Assembly: GCA_964555675.1 (NCBI GenBank)
Contig: CAZKTU010000009.1
Coordinates: 1 to 61,351, forward strand
Source of the DNA: CAIWXH01 sp964555675
Lineage (GTDB): Bacteria > Chloroflexota > Chloroflexia > Chloroflexales > Chloroflexaceae
DNA length: 61,351 bases
Reading direction: 5' to 3'
Positions 27,399-36,438 of the stretch are shown in pieces (position 1 is the first letter of the stretch; each line of letters starts with the position of its first letter). The position numbers and the translations under genes are program-made. The notes under the pieces are model-generated. The model saw nothing but the letters and a program-made list of their open reading frames with translations, was not told the origin of the DNA and ran no database searches.

Positions 27399-29033
27399 AT
27401 GTCGCCCATTGCGATCAACCAACGCCACCTTGAGACTCTGAGCCAGCTGCTCATCGCCGGCGGGCATCACGGCGTCTCAGAGCTACTCACAGCCTCGCTC
27501 GAGCGCCTCGTCTCCTTCTGGCCCGCCAGGGCGGGCGCACTCCTCTATATGACCCCCTACGGCGAGACTGTGCGCCTCACCTACGGCCCGCTCGACGACG
27601 AGGCCCGCACCCTGGTCGAGCAGGCTCGCCACGGCTTCAGCCGGCGCGCCGACGGCAGCGAGCCGATCGTAGGCAGCTACTCGCTCGACGACGGGCGCGA
27701 CCTGATCGAGCTGCCGCTGCAGAGCGCCGGCCAGGGCGTCGGCCTGCTGCACCTCGTGGTCGAGGGCCAGGATGCCCAGGGGCGCAGCGAGGGCGGCGGC
27801 GCCCTCGACGAGGATCTGCTGGTGCTGCTGGTGCGCGCAATCGGCGGCGAGGCCGACAAGATCGCCATGCTGCGCCGCGCCGAGCGCGACCTGCGCGAGC
27901 TGAACCTGCTCTACGAGATCGGCCAGTCGCTCTCGGTCAACCTCGACCTCGTCAGCCTGCTCAACGATATCAAGCTGCGGGCGCCCAAGGTGGTCGGCGC
28001 CGAGCGCTGCTCGATCTTCATCCTCGACGATCAGCGCGGCGAGCTGGTGCTCGACATCCCCGGCGAGCAGCGCCAGTACCGCATGCCCGCCGACAGGGGC
28101 ATCGCCGGCTGGGTGGTCACCCACGGGGTCGGCCAGATCGTCAACGACGTCGAGCAGGACAGCCGCTGGTACGACGCGATCGGCCGCGAGGCCGAGTTCG
28201 TCACCCGCTCGATCCTCTGCGTGCCCATGAAGGTCAAGGACCGCACCATCGGCGCGATGCAGATCCTCAACACCTTCGACGGGCGGCCCTTCACCGACCA
28301 GGACATGCAGCTGCTGACCACCCTGGCCGCCCAGGCCGCGATCGCGATCGAGAACGCCCGCCTCTACCAGAGCCTCAAGCAGGAGCACGACCGCCTGCTG
28401 AGCAAAGAGGCCGACGTGCGCCACGCCATCGCCCGCGACCTGCACGACGGGCCGACCCAGGGCATCGCCGCGATCGCGATGAACATCGAGTTCATCAAGA
28501 AGCTCTACAAGGCCATGCCCGAGCGCGTCCCCGACGAGCTCGACACCCTGGCCGAGCTGGTCAATAAGACCACCCACGACATCCGTACCCTGCTCTTCGA
28601 GCTGCGCCCCCTCGGCCTCGAGACCCAGGGCCTGCTCACCACCCTGCAGCAGTACGTCGACCGCTGGCGCGACCCCTCGGGCAATGATACGCGCCTGCGC
28701 CTCGAGGCCCCGGCCAATATGCCGCGCCTCCCCCCCGAGAAGGAGGCCGCCGCCTTCATCATCCTCCAGGAGGCGGTGAACAACGCCCGCAAGCACGCCC
28801 GCAGCGACGTGATCACGATCTACCTCTACACCGAGGAGGACACCTTCGTGGCCAGCGTGCGCGACCGTGGCCGAGGCTTCAACCTGGTCGCCGTCGAGAG
28901 CACCTACAACAGCCGCGGCAGCCTGGGCCTGCTGAACATGAAGGAGCGCTCGCACCTGATCGGCGCCGACCTGCGCATCCGCACCGACCAGGGCCAGGGC
29001 ACCACCGTCGAGCTGCGCATCCCGCTCTCGTAG
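27399..29033 (+). CDS. GAF-domain sensor histidine kinase (NarL-partner type)
   Basis: A 544-residue soluble sensor kinase. A first GAF-like domain (about residues 10-150) is followed by a clear GAF domain (about 170-325, ERCSIFILDDQRGELVLDI and FVTRSILCVPMKV). Then come a HisKA_3 dimerisation helix with the phospho-acceptor H349 in ARDLHDGPTQG and a HATPase_c domain with LQEAVNNARKHA (N box), DRGRGF and GSLGLLNMKER (G box). No membrane segments, so the signal is intracellular. No response regulator is adjacent; the cognate LuxR-type regulator must lie elsewhere. Confidence 0.9.
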   Translation: MSPIAINQRHLETLSQLLIAGGHHGVSELLTASLERLVSFWPARAGALLYMTPYGETVRLTYGPLDDEARTLVEQARHGFSRRADGSEPIVGSYSLDDGRDLIELPLQSAGQGVGLLHLVVEGQDAQGRSEGGGALDEDLLVLLVRAIGGEADKIAMLRRAERDLRELNLLYEIGQSLSVNLDLVSLLNDIKLRAPKVVGAERCSIFILDDQRGELVLDIPGEQRQYRMPADRGIAGWVVTHGVGQIVNDVEQDSRWYDAIGREAEFVTRSILCVPMKVKDRTIGAMQILNTFDGRPFTDQDMQLLTTLAAQAAIAIENARLYQSLKQEHDRLLSKEADVRHAIARDLHDGPTQGIAAIAMNIEFIKKLYKAMPERVPDELDTLAELVNKTTHDIRTLLFELRPLGLETQGLLTTLQQYVDRWRDPSGNDTRLRLEAPANMPRLPPEKEAAAFIILQEAVNNARKHARSDVITIYLYTEEDTFVASVRDRGRGFNLVAVESTYNSRGSLGLLNMKERSHLIGADLRIRTDQGQGTTVELRIPLS

Positions 29034-29052
29034 AGCGGGCCCCAGACAAGCC

Positions 29053-29080
29053 GAAAGGGAGGGCCGCGGCCCTCCCTTTC
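29053..29080. terminator. Bidirectional terminator between convergent genes
   Basis: A 13-bp perfect stem (GAAAGGGAGGGCC and its complement) with a 2-base centre. The arms end in A-rich/T-rich tips, so it can act on both the kinase (plus) and sucD (minus) transcripts. Confidence 0.7.
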
Positions 29081-29104
29081 GTATTCCCGCAGTTCGGCAG
29101 AGGC

Positions 29105-29992
29105 CTACGCGACGCCGGCGCCCAGCGAGTCTTTGACCAGCTGAGCGATATCGGTGGGGAGGCGAGCGACCTTGGCGCCGACGGCCTCGAGGGCCTTGAT
29201 CTTCTCCTGGGCCGTGCCCTCGCCGCCGCTGATGATCGCGCCGGCGTGGCCCATGCGCTTGCCCTCGGGGGCGGTCTGGCCGGCGATGAAGCTGACCACG
29301 GGCTTGGTGACGTGCTGCTTGATATAGTTGGCGGCCTGGATCTCGGCGTCGCCGCCGATCTCGCCGATCAGCACGATCGCCTCGGTCTGGGGGTCGGCCT
29401 GGAACAGCTCGAGCACGTCGATGAAGCTGGTGCCGATGATCGGGTCGCCGCCGATGCCGACGATGCTGCTCTGGCCGAGGCCGATGCGGGTCAGGGCGTC
29501 GACGGCCTCGTAGGTGAGGGTGCCCGACTTGCTGACCACGCCCACCGGGCCGGGGGTGGCGATATTGCCGGGGATGATGCCCACCTTCGCCTGCCCGGGG
29601 GTGAGCAGGCCGGGGCAGTTGGGGCCGACCAGGCGCACCCCGCACTCTTGCACAAAGTTGTAGGTGGCGACCATATCGAGGGCGGGGATGCCCTCGGTGA
29701 TGCAGACGATCAGGGGGATGCCGGCGGCCGCCGACTCGCGGATGGCGTCGGGGGCGAAGGCGGCGGGCACGTAGATCACCGAGACATTGGCGCCCGTCTC
29801 CTTGACGGCCTCGGCCACGGTGTTGAAGATCGGCACCTTGCCGTCGATCGCCTTCTGGCCGCCGCGACCGGGGACCGCGCCCGCCACCACATTCGTGCCG
29901 TAGGCCGCCATGGCGCGAGTGTGAAACTCACCCTCTTTGCCGGTGATACCCTGGACCAGCAGGCGCGTATCCTTGTCGATCAGGATGCTCAA
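29105..29992 (-). CDS. sucD: Succinyl-CoA ligase (ADP-forming), alpha subunit
   Basis: A 295-residue alpha subunit that binds CoA and carries the phospho-histidine. It has QGITGKEGEFHTRAM (CoA-binding Rossmann loop), VPGRGGQ, NCPGLLTPGQAKVGI and GKRMGHAGAIISGGEGTA, the last with the active-site His. It starts at TTG 29990-29992 behind GGAGG. It follows deoC by 21 bp and is probably cotranscribed with it, while its obligatory partner sucC is about 28 kb away. Confidence 0.95.
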   Translation of the reverse strand: MSILIDKDTRLLVQGITGKEGEFHTRAMAAYGTNVVAGAVPGRGGQKAIDGKVPIFNTVAEAVKETGANVSVIYVPAAFAPDAIRESAAAGIPLIVCITEGIPALDMVATYNFVQECGVRLVGPNCPGLLTPGQAKVGIIPGNIATPGPVGVVSKSGTLTYEAVDALTRIGLGQSSIVGIGGDPIIGTSFIDVLELFQADPQTEAIVLIGEIGGDAEIQAANYIKQHVTKPVVSFIAGQTAPEGKRMGHAGAIISGGEGTAQEKIKALEAVGAKVARLPTDIAQLVKDSLGAGVA

Positions 29993-30013
29993 GGGTTTCC
30001 TCCGTAGTTGAGC

Positions 30014-30799
30014 TCAGTATCCCTCGGTGGTCGCATTGGTCGGATCGCCTTCGGCCGCGCGGACGATCGTCACCCCGGCGCTCGCGCCGATCCGGTCGGC
30101 CCCTGCCGCGACCATCGCCTCGGCATCGGCCAGGGTGCGCACGCCCCCCGAGGCCTTGACGCCCAGCTCGGGGCCGACCACGCGGCGCATCAGGGCCACA
30201 TCGGCGGCGGTCGCGCCGCCACCCGCAAAGCCGGTGCTGGTCTTGACGAAGTCGGCCCCCGCCCTGGCCGCGAGCAGACAGGCGGCGACCTTCTCTTCGT
30301 CGCTGAGCAGCGCAGTCTCGATAATCACCTTGAGCAGGGCGCCCGCGGCGTGGCTAGTCTCGGCCACGGCGCCGATATCCTCGGCCACCTCGCGCAGCTC
30401 GCCGGCCTTCAGGCGGCCGATCGCGATGACCATATCCAGCTCGGCGGCGCCGTTTCCGGCGGCCTGGGCGGCCTCGAAGACCTTGGTCTTGGTGGTGGTC
30501 GCCCCGAGGGGGAAGCCGATCACCGTGCAGACGGCCACCGGCGTGCCGGCCAGCAGCCGCGCGCACAGGGGCACGAAGCCCGGGTTCACACAGACGCTGG
30601 CGAAGCGGTAGCGCACGGCCTCGTCGCAGAGGGCCTCCACCTGGGCCGGGGTAGCCTCGGGCTTGAGCAGGGTGTGGTCGATCAGGCCCGCGAGGGGCGT
30701 ATCCGAGGTACGCGGGCGGGGGCGGGGCAGGCGCGCGCCTGTGGGCAGGCCGGGGATGGCGTCGATCCGCCGTGCGACCCGGGCGATCAGTTCATCCAT
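30014..30799 (-). CDS. deoC: Deoxyribose-phosphate aldolase
   Basis: Class I aldolase that splits 2-deoxyribose-5-phosphate into glyceraldehyde-3-phosphate and acetaldehyde in deoxynucleoside catabolism. The 261 residues include LIDHTLLKPEATPAQV, CVNPGFVP, TVIGFPLG, KVIIETALL (second active-site Lys) and the Schiff-base lysine K186 in DFVKTSTGF, then GVKASGGVRT and GASAG for the phosphate. An ~35-residue Arg/Pro-rich N-terminal extension precedes the barrel. GGAGG before the ATG. First gene of a deoC-sucD unit. Confidence 0.95.
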   Translation of the reverse strand: MDELIARVARRIDAIPGLPTGARLPRPRPRTSDTPLAGLIDHTLLKPEATPAQVEALCDEAVRYRFASVCVNPGFVPLCARLLAGTPVAVCTVIGFPLGATTTKTKVFEAAQAAGNGAAELDMVIAIGRLKAGELREVAEDIGAVAETSHAAGALLKVIIETALLSDEEKVAACLLAARAGADFVKTSTGFAGGGATAADVALMRRVVGPELGVKASGGVRTLADAEAMVAAGADRIGASAGVTIVRAAEGDPTNATTEGY

Positions 30800-30856
30800 C
30801 GGCGCCTCCTGGAGCGTGGGGCCCGCCGCAAGCCGCTGGGGGCGAGCACGCGGCCT

Positions 30857-30865
30857 ATTGTAGCA
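30857..30865 (-). promoter_or_regulatory. Extended -10 promoter of deoC-sucD
   Basis: TGCTACAAT on the minus strand about 58 bp before the deoC ATG, with no clear -35. The same nine bases occur at 52253-52261 before the DUF4332-like gene. Confidence 0.45.
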
Positions 30866-30942
30866 CAGATAGTTACGGCCGGCACAAGTCAGGCCCGCCT
30901 GCGCGGGCCATTTACGGCCCAGGCGCAGGCTGCCACGGCAAC

Positions 30943-30970
30943 AAAAAAGGGGCGCAGCGTACTGCGCCCC
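30943..30970 (-). terminator. Rho-independent terminator of the peptide ABC operon
   Basis: A 9-bp stem (GGGGCGCAG/CTGCGCCCC, 30949-30970) with a 4-base loop, followed on the minus strand by six T (complement of 30943-30948), about 20 bp after the stop of the last permease gene. Confidence 0.85.
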
Positions 30971-30988
30971 CGTGCACCGGTCGGCGGA

Positions 30989-31921
30989 CTAGAATTTACG
31001 CGCGCGCGGGTCGAGGGCATCGCGCAGGCCGTCGCCGACCAGCGAGAAGCTGAGCATCGAGGTGGCGATCAGCAGGGTGGGGAAGAGCCCGAGGTGCCAG
31101 TAGACCCGAATGTAGGAGAACGAGTTGCCGACCATCTTGCCCCAGCTGGGCAAGGGGTCGTTGATGCCGAGCCCGAGGAAGCTGAGGCCGGCCTCGGTGA
31201 ACATGGCCGTGGGGATGCCGATCGCCACGGCGATGATCAGGGGGGTGAGGGCGTTGGGCAGCATGTGGCGCACCATGATCTGCCACTCGGGCACGCCCAG
31301 GGCGTGGGAGGCCTCGATGAACTCTTTCTCGCGCAGCGAGAAGAGCTGGGCTCTGGTCAGGCGGCAGATCTCGACCCAGCTGATCAGGCCGATCGCCAAA
31401 ATAATATTGAGCAGACCGCCGCCGAAGATCGAGACCAGGAAGAGGGCGAAGAGCAGCTGTGGGATAGCGGTGAAGACCTCGACGACGCGCATGATCACAT
31501 AGTCGACCCAGCCGCCCATCGAGCCGGCCAGCAGCCCGAGGGGCACCCCGATCGCCAGGGCGATAAACTGCACGCCAAAGCCGACGATCAGCGAGATGCG
31601 CGCGCCGTAGATCAGTCGGCTGAGCAGGTCGCGGCCGACCTCGTCGGTGCCGAGCCAGTGCTCGCGACTGGGAAACTGGCGCGCCTCGCTGAGCACCGCA
31701 TAGTCATAGGGGGTCGGCGCGAGCAGATCGGCGAAGATCGCCACAAAGACCATCATCCCTACGATCACCAGGGCAGCCATCGCCAGACGGTTGCGCGAGA
31801 AGCGGCGGGCCGCGTCGATCCAGAGGTTCGAGGGCGGGCGCTCCTTGAGGGCGACGGATCCCACCGGGACCGATTGGCTGAGCGGGGGCGCCGCTGTCTC
31901 AGTCGGGCTGCTCTGGGTCAT
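30989..31921 (-). CDS. Peptide/nickel-type ABC transporter permease (DppC-like)
   Basis: A 310-residue inner-membrane permease with six helices. The long hydrophilic N-terminus runs into RRFSRNRLAMAALVIVGMM, as in OppC/DppC. LGTDEVGRDLLSRLIYGARISL is the family signature and EASHALGVPEWQIMVRHMLPN is the EAA loop that contacts the ATPase. It starts 9 bp after the DppB-like gene. Last gene before the terminator. Confidence 0.92.
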   Translation of the reverse strand: MTQSSPTETAAPPLSQSVPVGSVALKERPPSNLWIDAARRFSRNRLAMAALVIVGMMVFVAIFADLLAPTPYDYAVLSEARQFPSREHWLGTDEVGRDLLSRLIYGARISLIVGFGVQFIALAIGVPLGLLAGSMGGWVDYVIMRVVEVFTAIPQLLFALFLVSIFGGGLLNIILAIGLISWVEICRLTRAQLFSLREKEFIEASHALGVPEWQIMVRHMLPNALTPLIIAVAIGIPTAMFTEAGLSFLGLGINDPLPSWGKMVGNSFSYIRVYWHLGLFPTLLIATSMLSFSLVGDGLRDALDPRARKF

Positions 31922-31930
31922 GGGTGCTTC

Positions 31931-32854
31931 CTAGGTAAGACGGATGCGCGGGTCGATCACCACGTACAGCAGGTCGGTGAGCAGGTAGACGATACCCCAG
32001 GTGGCGGCAACCAGCAGCATGACCGCCATAATCATGGGGTAGTCGCGCTGGGTGACGCTGGTGACGAAGAACTTGCCCAGGCCGGGGACGCGGAACATCG
32101 TCTCGACGAAGATCGTGCCGGTGATCAGGTCGGGGACGCGCGGCCCGAGCACGGTGATAATCGGGATCAGGGCGTTCTTGACGGCGTGGCGATAGATGAC
32201 CATACGCTCGCCGAGGCCCTTGGCCCTGGCGGTGCGGATATAGTCGGCGCCGAGCACGTCGATCAGGCTGGCCCGGGTGTAGCGCGCGGCCACGCCCATG
32301 GGCAGCAGGCCGAGGGCCAGCACCGGCATCACCCATGTGCGCCAGTCGGCGCTCCAGCCGCCGATCGGCAGGATGCGCAGCTGCACCACGAAGAGCAGGA
32401 TCAGCCAGATTGCGATCACGAAGTTCGGCACGGTCATGCCGAGGGTGGCGACCAGGGTGACGCCATAGTCGAGGGGCGAGTTGGGGCGCAGGGCGGCGAT
32501 AATGCCCAGCAGGAAGCCGCCGCCGAGACAGATGATCACCGTGATCCCGCCGAGGGCGATACTCACCGGCCAAGTCCGGCCGATCAGCTCGGCCACCGTC
32601 TCGTCGGGGCTCTGGAACGAGTAGCCGAAGTCGCCCTGCAGGGCCGCGCCCATATAGCGGAAGTACTGCTCGTGCAGGGGCTTATCGAGGCCGTACTTGG
32701 CCAGAACATTGGCCTTGGCCGCGGGCGGCAGCGGCATCTGGAGCTCGTCGAACGGGCCGCCGGGGATGGAGTGCATCAGCAGGAAGGCCACTACTGAGAC
32801 CAGCAGCAGGACCAGGAAGAGGCCGACCAGACGCCCGATGATATAACGAGCCAT
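31931..32854 (-). CDS. Peptide/nickel-type ABC transporter permease (DppB-like)
   Basis: A 307-residue permease with six helices. The first (ARYIIGRLVGLFLVLLLVSV) and the segment MHSIPGGPFD are typical of OppB/DppB. The EAA loop is RTARAKGLGERMVIYRHAVKNALIP. A GGGAG site precedes the ATG. It pairs with the downstream DppC-like protein and the upstream binding protein; no ATPase genes follow. Confidence 0.92.
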   Translation of the reverse strand: MARYIIGRLVGLFLVLLLVSVVAFLLMHSIPGGPFDELQMPLPPAAKANVLAKYGLDKPLHEQYFRYMGAALQGDFGYSFQSPDETVAELIGRTWPVSIALGGITVIICLGGGFLLGIIAALRPNSPLDYGVTLVATLGMTVPNFVIAIWLILLFVVQLRILPIGGWSADWRTWVMPVLALGLLPMGVAARYTRASLIDVLGADYIRTARAKGLGERMVIYRHAVKNALIPIITVLGPRVPDLITGTIFVETMFRVPGLGKFFVTSVTQRDYPMIMAVMLLVAATWGIVYLLTDLLYVVIDPRIRLT

Positions 32855-32897
32855 GGATCTCCCCAGGATGAGCGGCGCGAAGCCGGCGAAATGGTCA

Positions 32898-32928
32898 GGC
32901 CGGCCCGCGCCAGGTGCGCGGGCCGGCC
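32898..32928 (-). terminator. Strong GC hairpin after the binding-protein gene
   Basis: A 13-bp perfect stem (GGCCGGCCCGCGC and its complement) with a 5-base loop between the substrate-binding protein and permease genes. With no U-run it may be a partial attenuator or an mRNA-protecting hairpin that keeps binding-protein levels above permease levels, as known for other ABC operons. Confidence 0.6.
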
Positions 32929-32938
32929 GGAGACGATC

Positions 32939-34753
32939 CTACTTCGGCGGCTCGGTGCGGTACTTCAGCACCTCGTTGGTGATGTAGAGCGAGCCGATCG
33001 AGTCGCTGAAGACCGAGAAGCCCGGCCACTGCAGGGCGGCGCTGCCGGCCTTGTTGGGCTCGAGCACCGAGCCGGCCACATAGGGCTTCATCAGGTCGCC
33101 CACCGTGCGGTGGTAGATCCAGACGGCCGGGGCCTCGGTGACCAGCAGGCGCTCGGCCTCCTGGAACTGGACCATACGCGCCGTGGTGTCGAGGTTGGCG
33201 GCGGCGTCGCTGACCAGCTTATCGTACTCGGCGTTGTTCCAGTTGTGGCGACCGCCGCCCAGCCAGACGCCGAGCATGTTCGAGGGGTCGAGGAAGTCGA
33301 TGCCGTACGAGACCATACCGAACTGAATCTCGGTCGGCTGGGCGTTCAGGGCATCCATGAAGACCTTCTGGTCCTGGTTCTGAACGTCAACCTCGATCCC
33401 CAGCTCCTGCTTGATCGTCGCGGCGATGGCCTGGGCCACAGCCTGGCGCACCGGGGGCTCATTGCGCAGCCACAGGGTCAGCTTGGGGAAGCCCTCGCCG
33501 TTCGGGTAGCCGGCCTCGGCCAGCAGGGCGCGGGCCTTCTCGGGGTCGTAGCTCTGGATGTCCTTCAGGCCCTCGGAGTTGGAGCCGGGGAAGCCGGGCA
33601 TCAGGAAGGAGTAGGCGGGGATGCCCTGGCTGGGCGTGATGATCGACTTGATCAGGGTGTCGCGGTCGACGATGTGGCCGAAGGCCTGGCGCACCTTCAC
33701 ATCGTTGAAGGGCGGGCTCTCGTTGTCGAAGAACAGGTAGTCGGTGCGGAAGTCCTGCGAGTTGGTGCGGATCTGCTGCGAGAGCTCGGGGTCGGCGGCG
33801 ACAATCTCGTTGTCGGCGGCCTGCAGGGCCTGGCCGGTGACGAAATCGACCTCGCCCGACTGGTAGCCCAGCAGGTAGGTCTCGGGCTTGGCCCCGATGC
33901 TGATCACCTTCTGGATGAAGGGCTTATTGCTGCCCTTGTAGTTCGGGTTGGCCTCCCAGACGATGCGCTCGCCCTTCTTGAACTCGGTCAGGACGAAGGG
34001 GCCGGAGGAGACCGAGGTGGCCGGGTCGTTGTTATAGAGCGGGCCGTGGGTCTCGAAGGCCTTCTTCTGGAAGGGGGTGCTGTAGAGCAGCTTGGCCGGC
34101 AGGAAGGGCGCCGGGGTCTCGGTGGTCACGACCAGGGTGTTGGGGCCCTCGGCCTTGACCCCGATCTCGCTGGTGGGCACCTCGCCCGCCACGGCCTTGT
34201 CCCAGTTCAGGATGGCGCCGGGGGCGCTGTAGTACCAGGCGAAGTCCCAGGCGTGGGCGGGGTCGGCGGCGTACTGGAAGGTCAGCACATAGTCGTCGGC
34301 GGTCAGGGGGGTGCCGTCGCTCCAGACCAGGTTCGGGTCGAGGTTGAAGGTCCAGACCGTACCGTCGGCGTTCGACTCCCAGCTCAGGGCCGCGGCGGGC
34401 TGAACCTCGAAGTCCTTGTTCAGGCGCACCAGGGGCTCGGAGATCAGGTCGTTCAGGGGGCCGACGCCGCCGCGGGCGTAGACCGACTCCATGAAGTCGA
34501 GGGTGGTGTAGGGCGCGTCGTTCTGGAAGTAGTTGACGTAGACCTGATACTCGGGCGGGGCGGCGTCGGCGGGGAGCGTCACGCCATTGGGCAGGGTTAC
34601 GGGGGCCGCGGCGGCGGGGGCCTCGGCGGCGGGGGCGCTGGTGGCCTCAGCGGCGGGCGGCGGGGTGCTCGGGGCCGAGGCACCACACGCTGCCAGGACG
34701 ATGCTGAACACCAGGGCTGTCAAGGCCATTACGGTAGAGCGTCTGCGTCGCAC
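32939..34753 (-). CDS. Peptide-type ABC transporter substrate-binding lipoprotein
   Basis: A 604-residue solute-binding protein of family 5. Arg-rich N-terminus, signal helix and lipobox VLAAC. An Ala/Pro/Glu linker is followed by the SBP_bac_5 body (PLNDLISEPLVRLNKDFEVQ, WTFNLDPNLVWSDGTPLTADD, FNDVKVRQAFGHIVDRD). GTG 34753 was chosen because GGAGG stands 4 nt upstream; in-frame starts further upstream precede no signal peptide. First gene of a three-gene unit with the two permeases. Ligand unknown: peptide, opine, nickel or sugar are all possible in this family. Confidence 0.92.
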   Translation of the reverse strand: MRRRRSTVMALTALVFSIVLAACGASAPSTPPPAAEATSAPAAEAPAAAAPVTLPNGVTLPADAAPPEYQVYVNYFQNDAPYTTLDFMESVYARGGVGPLNDLISEPLVRLNKDFEVQPAAALSWESNADGTVWTFNLDPNLVWSDGTPLTADDYVLTFQYAADPAHAWDFAWYYSAPGAILNWDKAVAGEVPTSEIGVKAEGPNTLVVTTETPAPFLPAKLLYSTPFQKKAFETHGPLYNNDPATSVSSGPFVLTEFKKGERIVWEANPNYKGSNKPFIQKVISIGAKPETYLLGYQSGEVDFVTGQALQAADNEIVAADPELSQQIRTNSQDFRTDYLFFDNESPPFNDVKVRQAFGHIVDRDTLIKSIITPSQGIPAYSFLMPGFPGSNSEGLKDIQSYDPEKARALLAEAGYPNGEGFPKLTLWLRNEPPVRQAVAQAIAATIKQELGIEVDVQNQDQKVFMDALNAQPTEIQFGMVSYGIDFLDPSNMLGVWLGGGRHNWNNAEYDKLVSDAAANLDTTARMVQFQEAERLLVTEAPAVWIYHRTVGDLMKPYVAGSVLEPNKAGSAALQWPGFSVFSDSIGSLYITNEVLKYRTEPPK

Positions 34754-35212
34754 GGGTCCTCCTGTTACTCTAGGCAATCTGACCGGGGTATGGGAGAAGA
34801 TAGGTAAGTTGAAGCGCCCCGCCGCGCCCGCGGCGCATGAAACGGGACAGGAATACGGCGACGCCGGCTCGTTCGTGGAGCAGCCTTGCAACAGTGCGCA
34901 GCTTTAAGGGAGGTTTAACCTACGTTGGGTTGAGGAACTATAACATAGGCTTGGAACGCTTGTCAACGCCTGTATGGAGCGGCATAACGCTTAACATTCC
35001 CAACGAGACAGGGACGTAGGTCCTGGCTAGGCAGGGGGCAGATGACACCCAGGCACCCGCCTTTCGACCTACTTGAAGCTTTCTAGCCGGTGACTTACAC
35101 TGAGCAGGACCCGTGGGCCAGACGCTCGCAGGGCCACCGCTTCCGCCGCTACCCAGCTCAGCATCTGCACCTCGCGACGCCGACTGCGCAGCCCGACGAT
35201 TGTGAGCCGACT
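34754..35212. other. 459-bp intergenic region between divergent genes
   Basis: No gene seen. It separates the divergent binding-protein gene and the B12-binding-protein gene and must hold both promoters. An AT-richer stretch around 34910-35000 contains TATAAC (34939-34944, plus) and TTGACA on the minus strand (complement of 34971-34976), but no pair is well spaced. I could not recognise a cobalamin riboswitch or another known leader. Confidence 0.35.
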
Positions 35213-36313
35213 ATGACTACCCAGGGCGCGTCGCAGCTGGCGCGGGCTCTTGAGGCTGTCGACGCCGAGGCATCTGACGCCTATGGGCGCCAGGCTCATT
35301 TGCTGATCGACTATGTCAACCGCCGCATGAGCGAGCGCGCCGACCTGATTGTCCTGCTCGGCCAGTTGCCGCTCAGTGTGCTCTATGCCAACCATAGCGA
35401 GCACGCGCGCGTGTTCGAGGGGCAGCTGCGCCTGAAGAGCGCCGCGGCCCTGATCGACCTGTTCGCCTGGGTCTACAAGACGCACCTGCTGCGCGGCGTG
35501 GCCCTCCACTGCTTCCCGCTCGAGCTGGCCCTCTGGAGCGAGGCCCTCGACCAGCACCTCGACCCGCCGGCCGCCGCGCAGATCAAGCGGGTATACCGCT
35601 GCCTGCAAGAGCTGCATCCCCAACTGGTGCTGCTGGCCCACAATCCCCACGTCGAGCCCGAAATCACGGCCGAGCTGCTGGACTACTACCGGCGCTTCCT
35701 GGCGGCGCTGCTGAAGCCCGACGCCCAGGCGGCCATCGCGGTGACCGGCGAATATGTGCAGGGGCCGGCCCAGATTCCGATCTGGTGGGAGAGCGTCATC
35801 CAGCCCTCGCTCTACGAGATCGGCTATCTGTGGGCGCGCGGCGAGATCACCGTCGGCCAGGAGCATATGGCCACAGCGATCACCCAGCGAGTCATGGCGC
35901 GCTACTACCCCATGATCCTCGAGCTGCCGCGCACTAAGGGGCGGATCGTGATCACCTCCTCGCCCGGCGAGTTTCACGAGATCGGGACGCGGATTGTGGC
36001 CGATCTGCTCGAAGTCAACGGCTGGGATGTCTACTGCACCGGCGCCAGCACGCCGAGCGCGAGCGTGATTGCCCTGCTCGAGCAGACCGAGGCGACCTAC
36101 CTCTGTATCTCGACGACGCTCCCCAGCAGTCTGCCGGCCGTGACGGCCCTGATCGCCGAGGTACGCGCCGCCAAGCTGGGCTGTATGCCGAAAATCCTCG
36201 TCGGCGGCCAGGCCTACAGGGCCGACCCCGCCATCTGGCAGCGGGTGGGCGCCGATGGGCTGGGGAGCACGGCCCACGAGGGCATCGCCCTCATCGAGGG
36301 TGGACGACCCTAG
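35213..36313 (+). CDS. B12-binding protein with CarH-type photosensor motif, no DNA-binding domain
   Basis: A 366-residue soluble protein. Residues 1-150 are helical and unassigned. Residues ~155-240 match the B12-binding four-helix domain and contain W207-x9-E217-H218 (WARGEITVGQEH), the motif reported for CarH/LitR photoreceptors that hold the adenosyl group of coenzyme B12. The Rossmann domain (about 243-366) has E253-x-H255-x2-G258 and the CTGASTPSASV loop, with His255 as the expected lower cobalt ligand. The MerR-type helix-turn-helix of CarH is missing, so output must go through a partner; the next gene is a diguanylate cyclase. The ATG at 35213 was chosen as the first Met before the homologous region; no strong ribosome site is visible. 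Confidence 0.82.
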   Translation: MTTQGASQLARALEAVDAEASDAYGRQAHLLIDYVNRRMSERADLIVLLGQLPLSVLYANHSEHARVFEGQLRLKSAAALIDLFAWVYKTHLLRGVALHCFPLELALWSEALDQHLDPPAAAQIKRVYRCLQELHPQLVLLAHNPHVEPEITAELLDYYRRFLAALLKPDAQAAIAVTGEYVQGPAQIPIWWESVIQPSLYEIGYLWARGEITVGQEHMATAITQRVMARYYPMILELPRTKGRIVITSSPGEFHEIGTRIVADLLEVNGWDVYCTGASTPSASVIALLEQTEATYLCISTTLPSSLPAVTALIAEVRAAKLGCMPKILVGGQAYRADPAIWQRVGADGLGSTAHEGIALIEGGRP

Positions 36314-36438
36314 TGTACAAATAGCCGAGCTGTTTGGAATTGCGCCAGGGTCGCATGTGATCCATTCCTTCGGCTAGCGACGAGCGACGAGGCTCGTGGT
36401 AGAGTCACCACCTGCCTTACCTAGTGCCAGGCTGCACA

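Noticed and set aside
30008..32797. 929-codon plus-strand open frame over deoC and the permeases
   Set aside because: Low-complexity shadow with no ribosome site or domain; it also crosses a clear terminator hairpin.
34754..35212. Cobalamin riboswitch before the B12-binding-protein gene
   Set aside because: No B12-box-like conserved sequence or matching stem arrangement could be recognised; B12 photoreceptors do not require one.
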